64,000 bases of DNA. Origin: Aldrovandia affinis (lineage: Eukaryota; Chordata; Actinopteri; Notacanthiformes; Halosauridae). Below, one piece after another: positions 23,965-34,585 of this stretch (its first letter is position 1; each line of letters begins with the position of its first letter). The DNA is taken from assembly GCA_029706075.1 (NCBI GenBank), contig JAINUG010000015.1:620001-684000 (forward strand), written 5' to 3'. The notes beneath the pieces were generated by a model, which saw nothing but the letters and a program-made list of their open reading frames with translations, searched no databases and was not told the DNA's origin. Made by a program: the position numbers and the translations under genes.

Positions 23965-26900
23965 ATGGAGCAAGAAAGTATAATTATTATCAGTGACGGG
24001 GAGGATGACTGTACGACAGTGTCTTTGGACGATTCCTCTGTGTTCATCGTGGAAGCATGTGCCAAGAAAGGAGGTAAAATATCCCCTCTACAATCAAACA
24101 TTAGCACTTTGAAGGAATTGCCAGCTATGTAAACATGTTGCCTATAGGCAGTGGTGGACGAAGTACACAAACCCTTTACTTGAGTAAAAGTAGAGCTACC
24201 ATGATAAAATATTACTCCAGTAAAAGTAAAAGGACCTACATTTAACCCCATTTGCCTTTGAAATGTAGGAATGAAAGTACAAATGGAAATACTTAAGTAA
24301 GCAAAGATACTTGAAAATGTACTTAAGTACAGTAATAAGTCAAAGTAAAGTAAATGCACTTTGTTAGTGTCCACCACTGCATGTTAGTTCACATTTTAAC
24401 TTTAGTTAGTTCACACTTTAAGGTTAGTTCACATTTACTATGCAGTGGTAGTAACTAAGATGTCAACCTGCTGATAATATTTCTGTCATTCTTGATGCGA
24501 TAAAACAAAGTCCTTAACAAGAATCACAAGAACCATCTTTTGAAACGATTTTTCAAGTAGTTTGTTAACATTGCAGTATGAAGTATTGATTTAGCAAGAA
24601 TTTATTTGTATTTGGATACATTTTCAAATATATATACTGCACAAATCATGTTGCATAAACAAATATTTATTTATTTACCCACTCGACATTATGCCATTTC
24701 ATTTCATTGCCATTTCATTTCCAGATGCAATTTATATAGGAGAGGAATAGTTTTTAGAATAATTTATTTCTTCTGTCTATTCATCTTTGGTCCTGCACCT
24801 GCCAGTAAGACAGGATATGTGTGCATGATTTTCTCTTACGTTGCAAGATAATCCAACACCAGAGGTGAATAATACTAGCGAGATTGTGGATGAAGACTTG
24901 GCGGTAACTTTCTCCACAAAGGCAACTGTGATGCCACATGCCAGATATGACTGCGATGCCCATCCTTTCAGGTGAGGTTGACTCAAGGGTTTATATTTAT
25001 TAATGGATAATTCCATTTTTAAGACTGGACCATTACAGGGGGTGGACAAAATAATAGAAACACCAAATATTTATAACGAATAATGGGTTGTCTGTCATTT
25101 GCCTTTAGAACAGCTTCATTCCTTCTTGGAATGTTGTTATACCTCTTAGGCCCTATACGATTTTTAACTGTTTCTAGTGGGATATTGGACCATTCTTTAA
25201 GAAGGAAAGCCTCCAGTTTTTGAGAGATTAAGGTGGTGGGAAATCTCCTATGCACTCTAGTTCCAGAACTTTCCATAAAGATTAATTGATGTTTAGACCT
25301 GGTGATTGGGGAGGCCATGGAAGGTGCTTGACTTCTTCCCTGTGTTCATGAAACCACTCTTGAATAAATATAGCAGTGTGTATGGGGGCACTATCGTCTT
25401 GGAATATTGGAACATCTTGAGGAAACCGTGTTCACATCATAGGGTGCACCTGGTCACCTTAAATGGCATCGTATTCCTTGGCTATAATTCTGCCATCCAG
25501 TGTAATAATAGGACCCAATTACTCCTATGAGATGGGTGCCCATATAATAACAGATCCACCACCATGTTTAACCATTGGGAATAGGCAATGTGGTTTGGTT
25601 TGAAGGCTTCATTTGGCTTTCTCCAAACATAGACCCATCCAGATGTAGTAAAAGAGGAGTAGTTTTTGTTGAGCCTGGATTATGGAGGGGTAGATTTGGT
25701 TCTGTGGTTATTTTTGAGGCCTTGTTTTGTGGTTTTGAGCAACTATCCTGTTAAGTGTCCGTCTTTCCCTGTTGGTGAGCTTCAACTTACGTCAACTTGG
25801 AGTATGCTGTCATGATTTTCGACACTGTTCCCGATGATGCATTAAATAATTTGGCCATTTCTGAGACTGATGCAATTTGAACGCTTTCAAAATCTGTTAA
25901 TAAACTTGCATATAGTGTTGATTTGAAATGTCTTATAGCAGAAACATGTTGGTAATTAGTAATGACATTAATATAAAATGCATGTGTAGACTCATTTTTA
26001 ATTGCGATTTAGTTCCTTCAACATCCTTTAACAAGTCCTTGTCCTTGTGGACAGTGTATCTACTAGGGATGCTAATGTTAAGAAATCGATTGTCGCCCAC
26101 GTTAAACAATGAATCAATTCATCCTACATTTTTTTTTAAACGGCAAAATGTAGCATCTGACCGAGAATACAAAATGCAATTTTTTTTCCTCAATCAAAGC
26201 CAAATTCTCAATCCCGGGGATGCATAAATGCTGTTGTGCTGACTTTGCCAGTCTAGGGAATCGTCCTCTGTTGACTTTCCACCAGTCTGTGTGATTTATA
26301 TCCCGGTAATGTCTTGTGTTGAAAAATGATTTCACCAAAAACTGTGGAAGTAACGTCAGGCGTGCTTTGCGAAGTCAAGAGACCATGCTATTTTTGTCTG
26401 AGGTAACGTTAGGCTATACAAAATATAACAAAAATGTTTTGTTGTAAATTGTTTCTTTTGTGAAATATTGCTAGATATATTTTATGAAAATGAACAAGGT
26501 TTTAACTGTTGTTTCAAAGCAATATTATTATACTCACTAGAGTTTGTGAATAATTCACAAATTCTTAACGGCGATTAATCGATCACCGATTAATCATTAA
26601 CATCCCTAGTATCTACACTTGTGGCAACCAGGCTGCTGAGTATTAGGTAGCTAATTTACATAGCTAAAAGGTCTGCAGTGTGCGCTTGGGACAAAGTAGG
26701 ATGTACACACATCCAAAATAGTTGCAGGTGCAAGGTAAAAATAAAGTAAGTGATAAGGTAGATAAGGACAAATCGTACCTAAGAATAGTACCTGCACACT
26801 TTTCAACAGGTTCTCATCTAGCCCACACTCCAGTATTGTAGATGGCAGTATGCACCTCTAATTGGCTTTATACTGGCAAAAAAACAAAGACCAAAAACAA

Positions 26901-29900
26901 TTCTGTTCATGCCGTACGTTGTTAGCTTGTGTGGTTAATGTTCCTCCTCTCAATTGTCTGCTTGCCAGCTTTCTGATAGGTGGGTGTTTTCTTTCTCAGC
27001 CCAGGTCTATTCTGAAACTCCCTAACTGTGCCCCTGAACCTTTGTTACATTGGTGCAGATTGTAATACATCGATTACAAGTAATTTGATTTTTTATTTTT
27101 TCTATTCATTTTCAAGTCAAACAGAAAATGACACCAGTAACCCAGTTGAAAACAACAACGCTTTCTGTGAGCAGTGTTTCTGTTATATCTGCGATAAGGT
27201 GGCATCAGAGGTAAGGCCAAATATAACTGATTTGCAATTCTGTTTATTGAAAGAAATTGGGGGGGGCGATTTGGTTTGTCACAGCAAAGATACAGAAGGC
27301 AGTGAAAGAACACACAAGACATACAGAATATCACAGTATACTGAAATAATAAATACAAAATAAATATTTTTAAAAAACAGTAAAACCTAGCAGCTATACA
27401 GACATACAGAACATCATAGTATATTGAAATACCAGATGCTGAAATACAAGAATAAAAAAAACCGATCATACTGGAAGTAGTGCAAATCCACCAGATACGC
27501 AGCGCATACCAGTGTACTGAAGTACTTAAAAAAAAAAAAAAAAAAAAAGTAGTTTGTTAACATTGCGGTATGAAGTATTGATTCAGCAAGGATTTATTTG
27601 TATTTGTATACATTTTGAAAAATTACACATACTGCACAAATCATCACGTTGTATAAACAAATATTCATTTCTTTACACACTCTATCCACATTTGCTCTTA
27701 AGTGTCCATATGCCATAATCAACACAATCAGATGAAAAGTATAAACTCTAGAGAGCAATGGATAGATTGTTTAATATTCAAGTGGGTGTAATTCAATAGA
27801 TGGAAAATTACAACAAAACTTTTTTTCTTTGGGGAAAAAGAAAGCTATCCTTCCATATATATATATACTGTATATATATATTTTTTTTTCATACATTAGT
27901 TACAGATTTTTTCTTCCAATTAAGTAGCCAATTACACCCTCTATTTATTTCGATTTACCCATCCCACACGGTTCCGCTGCTCGTCTCTACGAGGCAAGCT
28001 AATTCTCAGAGGGCAGCGAACTCCGCTTCCTTCGAGACGGAATTCGCCCACCCACGTTCTGGAGACTCCTTACGTGCTTCACGGCGGACCCGAGCCGGCT
28101 CACACTCGCCCTGGGGTGGACAGCCAAATGCCGCCCCCGATTGGGGCTGACGACCAGGGCTGGTCTGGTAGAGACGGGTTTTGAACCGTGTCCCTGACAG
28201 GCGATGCGCACCAGCCAAAATATGGTGCGTTAGACCACTACGCTATCCGCCGCCCCCATATTCAGTTTTTGGCTTTCAATGGATAAGTTGCATCTTATGG
28301 CATGACTGGTCTCTGAATTGGATTAATAACTGAAAATGTGTTCATTCTTTAGTGCAAATTGTGGAGCACTGCTGGAATCTGCCACTGCAATGCCCACAAA
28401 CGAAGTGTGTTTTGGAAGGACCAAAGAGACAAGGCCATCCTTGGATACCTTCATATATTTAATTTTGATCTGCTGGAGGTGGATGCAGAACTGAGACTTG
28501 CTGGTATACTTGATCAATTTGTTCAATGCTTTTTAATTGCTGTGTAACGGAATTGTAAAAATGTGTAACTTTGTCCTGACTTGTGACTTTTTCCAAATGT
28601 TCAGAGAGTCTCCTATTGAAGTTTGAAGAAGTCTTGAAAGTGGAGTATGGCACATTTCTGAAGGGTGTGGAGACAGAATTATCAAATATCATCAATTGTG
28701 GCTGCTATTGCCATGCAGCCAATTCATTCACTGCCGGATGCAAAAAATGCAAATCCAGACATGTGGCTGTAGTGTTCTATAAGTAAGAAAATCACATTTA
28801 TTGTATGTCTTTGTTTGGCAATGTGGCAAAATAGTATGTTTTGCCCAATAAAATGTGTTTTTCCTCCAGCTACACCAAAGTGTACAACCTTGTGTCGGAG
28901 TTCCTGGGCAATGCTGAAAAACAGAAACCCAGAACAGCCGCAGTGATGCTGCTCGGAGCGGCTAAACATTTTGTTGTTCACACACAACCGGCAGGGTATG
29001 TGCTTTCTCCTCCTGCATACAAAGCCTTAGGAGTTCTTTATTAGTCAATATGGCTGCTTTAGATTAGATTATTGTTTCAGTATACTGTATAATGTAAATT
29101 CTTAAACTATTAAACTATTTAAACTATTCTCAATTTTCTATCCCCAGTATCCCAAATACAGACCTGAAAGCATACGTTTCAGATGCCGTTCCTTTATTAT
29201 TGATGAGGTAAAGTGTCATAGCAAATACCTTTTGGTTATCAGTGCTAAACAGTAATCCAACATAACTCTTCTATTTTATCAGTGAATATGTTTCTATTAT
29301 AGAGTGACCAACATTCTGAAGAACTTGATGGTTGTCGCCGATTTCAGTGCACCGTTCTCAAAGAAACTGCAAATGTTCTTTCAGTCACTCCCACTGCCGG
29401 TGAAGTGCAGATGGCTGTATAATTGGTGGGCGATAGTTTGGTGCCTCTTGAGTTTTCCACATCAAAATATTTTCAGATTTAATTCATGGTACCTGATGAA
29501 AATGTTTTTTGGACCTTCATTGCAGTCTGAATGTGCTCCAATGGGATGATACTTTGCTGACAGCAGTGCTAAGAGGGCAGAATATCACAGGAGAGCGAAT
29601 TCTGAGAGGGAAGAGAGAGGTCCTGTTTGAGTCAGTGGTTGTGGTACAAGCACGTGTGGAGAAACTCAAGGAGCAGGGAAGGTAAAAATGTCATAATGAC
29701 TAAGATACTATTAAAAACAAAGATGTTTTAGTACATTTAGTCTTTGTTGAATTCGAATTTAGTACTATCCATCGCCGGGTCACCTTAAGTGAACAATTTA
29801 ACTAGAGACTTCATTGCTACATTCAGAGACAGATTACATATTTCCGTAACGATGAACTGTCTGATATGCTTGTATCAATTAAAAAGTTTATCTTAAAAAG

Positions 29901-32900
29901 GATTGATCTTTTTCAGGTACAGGGAGCTGGCAAGATATCTGAAGGTTGTGAGGAGTGATAACAAAATGCAGTGAGCCTTTCTTTTTTCCATCTTAATCAG
30001 CTAAGGTTCGATTTACAGTTGCAATATTTTATCTGCATAGCTGAAGTCCATTTCTCCCTGTTTGTCTGCCTTCTAGTTTGCAGAGCATGAGAGACCAAGT
30101 CCCTTTTTTTCTGTGCAAGGCTGGAGACTACCATGCAGCTCTTCAGAGTTTTTTCAGTTCAACATCGGAGATGTGCTGCAGTGCCTGTCGACTTTCTCCC
30201 AAAGAGTTTGCTGTGTACTTGAAGGTCCTGACCACAGGGAAAATGCCAGTTGGAAAAGACTATTTTCTGTCAACAGAGTGGGAAACTGTCAAAGGTCATA
30301 TCCACATTTTTTCTTGCATTTTATTATATTTGATCATTTTGACCAGTTTTCTCCCAATTTGGAATGTCCAATTTGTGTGTTTAAGCTCATCGCTGCCACC
30401 TGTCAGTTCGGGAGAGTACAAATAAGCACACGCTCTCTTCCTAAACCTGCGATGTCAAGTCCCTGCTTCTTTTTACTCCACGGTCCACCAGTTAAGCTCA
30501 GACGGGCATTGAGTTGGAGGAGGCGCGTTGGTGTGCGATGAGACACGGACACCCCTTTGACTGAGATCCCTCCTATGACTCTATGGCTGATTATAGACCG
30601 CCCTGCAGGGCTGCCAGCCACAGCAGACGCTGGCATGGTCCAAATACCAAACCGTGGAGCCCATCCACAACTAGAACAGTGCCTTAACAGGATCAACCAT
30701 GTAGTAGCCCCGTTATATCCAAGTTTTAAATTAGTATTTGTGCTAGCAGCATTTTCTGTTTGGTGGAATATCTTAAATGTATCTTTTTATTTTGGTAATT
30801 ATAGATGCCAACCTTCCAAAGACGTCTGAGGTCATAAAGTGCAGTTTGAGAATTATGAATTGCAACACAGCAGTGTATATGGATGTAAGTATAAAACGGT
30901 GGTTTGACGCAGTTGATGGCTTTTAGGTTTGCTGGTCCCCGCCTACTCTATAATCAGTTAAACGTTAGTGTGTGTCAGCTCACCTGCTAAACGGTCATTT
31001 GCGTACCAAGCAAGACGACAAACCTTTGAAACATACGCGATGGACTAAGTTTGATCAGTCCATCACTGGTAAGTTCATTTAAATATGGAAAGTACTAAAT
31101 CACTGATTTGGTACCTTCCTGGTACGCAAATGAGCGTTTACCAGGTGAGCTGACGCACGCATTAGCATTTGAGGATGCGAATGCGTATTGGCATACCACT
31201 TATGTGCACCCGTCTGTAATACATATATATATATTTATTTATTTTTATCCCATTTTCTCCCAATTTGGTAGCCAATTACACCCGCTATTTTCAAGTCAGT
31301 CCCCCCCCTCGTAATGTGAATTCGCTGCTGTAGCCCTGTGACCGGTAGTGATGACAGCGAAGTATCGTCTCCTCTGAGACGGTACTCACCAGGCTGTTGA
31401 CTGCAACCCGGTACTACAAAGCCACTCCTGTGCGCAGCGAACATCATGTCTGCTTCCCTGCCCCCTCCCTGGGGCGGACAGTGCTCTTGCTTTTTAAATT
31501 TGTGTCTAGACGGCCTCCCGGGTGGCCCAGTGGTTACAACGTCCAACGCTGGCCACAGAGACCGGGGTTCAATTCCCCGTCTCGCCAGAGTCGGCTCTGG
31601 CCGGGAGTGCCACCGGGGGCGGCGATTGGCTGTCCGTCCCAGGGAGGGGGGAGGGAAGCCGACATGAGATTCGCTGCGCATAAGAGTGGCCCTGCAGTAT
31701 ACCGGGTTACGGGTCTCGGAAGAGGCGTCAGGTCGCGTGTCGCTACCGGTTGCAGGACTACGGCTGCGAACTCACATTACTAGGGGGGGGATTGACTTAA
31801 ATAGCGGGTCTAATTGGCTACCAAATTGGGAGAAAATGGGATAAAAATCTGAAACAAAAATTATTTAAAAAAATTGTGTCTAGACCTCTGTCACTTTTGA
31901 CAAAATAGTCAAATGGTAAGCTGTGTTCAAGATTATGGTGCTAGTTTAACATTTCAAAATGTGTTTGCAGTCAGAACCCTGGGTGAACCTGATCAGTGTG
32001 GCATGTTCTGCAGTGATGGCAGAAGATGGCTCTCTTACCTGTATCTCTTTCCCTGTGCCGGACTTTGAATTTCAGGCGGTAAATGTTCTGAGCTTAGTAT
32101 TTGTTTTTCTTCTACAAAATTTGACATTCTATGACATTAAATGGGGTTAGTGCTGATCACAAGCTTATTTTCTTTTTTAGAGGACAAGGGACATTGCAAC
32201 AGCCATTCTCCTTGATGGACCACACATCCAAATTCCAAAATCATTGCAAAATGTAAGTTTAAGTGGTAAACATGGGTGTTTCTGAATTATTTTGAGGGCA
32301 ACCAGTTGAGGAGGTATTTAATGGGTTTTTTGGGGGTATTTATTTAATTTATTTTTATGCCTAACCTATTTTCATTACTTAATGCAGCGGTTTCCAGATC
32401 AGGCTCTTCTGATGCTCGTCACACAGGCCCTAGTGCACAGGATTAATCAAAGTGGCATGATCAATGTCCTCAACGTCATCATGGCTTTCAAAGTGAGACC
32501 CAAAGTGACATTACATCCCTTAATCACTGCTTTCTGTTGTTTGAATGTCTGTGTACTGTGTTAAGTGGTTTAATGCACAGCAATGGATCACTGTAAAATG
32601 TTATATACAAGTGAAGCAAATCATTTTAAATTTTTTTCATTCAAATTATTGGTGGGATTCAGTATTCCACATTGTGTTAATGTCTTGAACGCAAATATCC
32701 CATCTAGACTAGATGTATAACAATGCTTCTAAAGAACAGAAATACCAATCAAGTGTAAACTATTTTGTCAAACTGTTTTGTAGAAATCTTGCATCAGCTG
32801 TACATTTAAAGTTTCGACTAATTTATTTGCGTTAGTTATATTTATCATACTCTTGGCTTACAATTTTAGTCATTTAAATAAATTAGAAATGACTGACTGG

Positions 32901-33913
32901 TTTTTAGCAAGGTTTTACAGTAAGAAAATGTAATACATCGATGTGTTTTCTGTAAACTGCATAGATTGGTTTCCTGTTACTGAGTTTATTGCATACAGGA
33001 TATGAAAACTGAAGTACATTTGACAAAAGTAATTTACTATGCCGTACTGAATGCACCCTAAAATACCAAGTACTGTTACAATATATCACAACACATGCTA
33101 TATTATACAGTAAGTAACATATAAATATTGTTAGTTACCTTGCTGTCTTGTCTGTAGGCAAATGCATGGGGACTGAAGTGGTTCTACTATGGCCTCTGTG
33201 CCAGGCCTGATACCCTGCAGGCATTCATTCATGGGCTTCTGGAAGAACTTTACCAGGAAAAGCTTGAACAAACCTACCGGTACTAATCATTCAAAATATT
33301 CATATTCATATTATCCTGGACAGTCACACGTCAGGAGGGGAATTTCAACTGCCCATGAAATAATTAATGTCATTTCTTCTTTAGAAAAAAGGAATTGTCA
33401 GATCCTACCTTCATGGCAGACTTTTTCTTTACCTACCTGCTGGACAGCCGCCCACTTTTATTTTCAGTCAACCGTCCAATAATCAATGACCTTTTAAGCC
33501 ATTGGAATGAGTAAGCCTTTGAAATTACATTTATTCTTTCTCTGTGTGTGTGAAATGCATTTGTTGCTTGTTTGACTTATTAAAATTATGCTTTGCTAGG
33601 GAAGTTGACCGCAGAGAACAGATATTTATTTGCTATTTTCAAATGTCTAGGCCTGATTTCCCATGGCAGTACTACCTCCGATGCCTCCTGCAACAATATG
33701 TAAGTGTTTAATATGTTCTATCTGGATCTTTTCATTTTCCACTGCAGCTGTGGCATATTTGGAAGTTAATCCTTTGCTCCTCTGTCTTTTTATTTGATTT
33801 TGTTTGCATAGGAGCTTGAACTTATGCCTGATAAACAGAGGTTCCTGGAGATGATCAGGGCATTGTCTCTAGATGCACGTCCCCGTGGTTGCAGTAAAAC
33901 AACATACAAATGA
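23965..33913 (+). CDS. Unrecognised SUMO-interacting-motif and Cys/His-cluster protein (19 exons)
   Basis: I do not recognise this gene with confidence. Nineteen coding exons join without a frame break to 736 codons: 23965-24073, 24848-24971, 27117-27210, 28353-28503, 28605-28782, 28870-28995, 29148-29207, 29303-29425, 29526-29681, 29917-29970, 30077-30294, 30805-30884, 31971-32078, 32181-32252, 32388-32492, 33158-33279, 33385-33510, 33600-33699, 33812-33913. All introns are GT-AG. Residues 5-15 ([11 protein letters not shown]) and 24-30 (SSVFIVE) look like SUMO-interacting motifs. A first Cys/His cluster is C95, C98, C100, C103, C110, C119, C121, H124; a second is C191, C193, C195, H196, C205, C208, H212. 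Residues 220-735 look mostly helical, with no transmembrane segment. This suggests a nuclear, SUMO-linked protein that may bind zinc. The start ATG has a good context (AACATGG), and no longer in-frame ATG is present. Confidence 0.85.
24149..24379. mobile_element. MITE with CAGTGGTGGA ends, in intron 1
   Basis: Inverted ends CAGTGGTGGAC at the left and GTCCACCACTG at the right enclose a body with repeated tacttgagtaaaagta and acttaagta motifs. This is a MITE common in teleosts. The ends resemble hAT termini, but I cannot see a clean 8-bp target duplication. Confidence 0.75.
25038..25930 (-). mobile_element. Degenerate mariner-type transposon in intron 2
   Basis: Starts ggggtggacaaaataataga, a typical mariner-family terminus in fish. 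On the minus strand it contains broken transposase-like sequence. Several stops and frame breaks rule out activity. A related relic is at 55010-55310. Confidence 0.55.
26064..26608. mobile_element. hAT-type nonautonomous transposon in intron 2
   Basis: An 8-bp target duplication GTATCTAC (26056-26063 and 26609-26616) flanks inverted ends TAGGGATGCTAATG and, in reverse complement, TAGGGATGTTAATG. There is no transposase. The 545-bp length and 8-bp duplication place it in hAT. Confidence 0.9.
27548..27685 (+). repeat. Second copy of a direct repeat (first at 24556-24690)
   Basis: Starts agtagtttgttaacattgc in both places and stays similar for about 135 bp, through the tgcacaaatcat block. One copy is in intron 1 and one in intron 3 of the 19-exon gene. 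A second pair in the same order is 22968-23085 and 26822-26936. Confidence 0.75.
27900..28255 (-). mobile_element. tRNA-derived SINE, second family, in intron 3
   Basis: Read on the minus strand: a head with GGATAGCGTAGTGGTCTAAC and a B-box-like GGTTCAAAACC, a GC-rich body, and a tail containing GTGTAATTGGCTACTTAATT. The same tail occurs in the copies at 31233, 31508 and 44930. The body makes GC-rich open frames that are not genes. Confidence 0.75.
30330..30715 (-). mobile_element. Old SINE copy of the same family in intron 11
   Basis: The left end (ttttctcccaatttggaatg) matches the tail of the SINE copies at 31233 and 31508, but the body is strongly diverged. Boundaries are uncertain. It lies between coding exons 11 and 12 of the 19-exon gene. 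Confidence 0.45.
31233..31483 (-). mobile_element. SINE copy, headless, left arm of an inverted pair
   Basis: Tail at the left (ttttatcccattttctcccaatttggtag in sense), body to CTGGGGCGGACAG at 31483. The tRNA-like head is missing. The reverse complement aligns along its length with 31630-31850. Confidence 0.75.
31508..31850 (+). mobile_element. SINE copy, full-length, right arm of an inverted pair
   Basis: The head holds GGTGGCCCAGTGGTTACAAC and the B-box GGTTCAATTCC. The body follows, then the tail GCTACCAAATTGGGAGAAAA. A near-perfect target duplication flanks it: aaatttgtgtctaga just before and aaattgtgtctaga at about 31870. It therefore inserted as a unit next to the older opposite copy. 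Confidence 0.82.
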
Positions 33914-34367
33914 AATAAGGGACTTCCGTTTTCTTCCAAGATGAAACCACTGACTCGTTATACATTTAAATTATTTTAAATATTTAACGAACCTGCTTTT
34001 TAAAAAGATTTTTCACATGGACCAATACAGCCAGATGCTGTACTTTTGCGGTTTATTTTTTTTTTGGAACATTAAAGGATTGAACCGATTGTTAACTGTG
34101 TATTATAGATAGGTTTTTCATTGGCATGAGTACAGGAATGACAATTGTGGTTTATTGGTTCGCCTTAAACAGTGCATTGAGTTTAATACAATTGGAGTAA
34201 GTGTGAAACTTGTATATTGGGCCGTGGCAATATGAATACAATTTATTTTAAATAATTGGGCCCACTATTTCTCGTGCCGAAGTGAGGTCTTGCTTTTCTT
34301 TTATTGGGACTTTAACGGCTGTGCATTTTTGCAATATCATTTATGTGGCATATTGTCATGCTTGTTT

Positions 34368-34373
34368 AATAAA
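34368..34373 (+). terminator. Polyadenylation signal of the 19-exon gene
   Basis: AATAAA about 455 bp past the stop codon at 33911-33913. It is the first canonical signal I see on this strand after the stop. Confidence 0.6.
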
Positions 34374-34585
34374 ATTTCATTTTTGCTAGGATAAAGTGCA
34401 TTGTGAAAATAACTAAATATTTTGTATGTGACCTCAGCTTTTCTAAGACTTATCCAAGCCTTGGCAAAGTAGAACATGCTGTCAACATGCGACAAAATAA
34501 AAATACTGATTTAAAAAAGTTAACCTGACTACATAGACCACATGGGAATTTCATACCATTGACAAGGTGGTTCGGATTAGATCTT

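Noticed and set aside
27999-28218. Two overlapping minus-strand open frames rich in Arg, Gly and Pro
   Set aside because: They lie wholly inside a GC-rich SINE copy (27900-28255) within an intron.
30113-30541. A 142-codon plus-strand open frame
   Set aside because: It is a shifted frame of the coding exon 30077-30294 of the 19-exon gene that runs on into an old SINE copy.
31235-31783. Open frames of 128 to 148 codons on both strands
   Set aside because: They are the bodies of two head-to-head SINE copies; their resemblance to each other comes from the inverted repeat.
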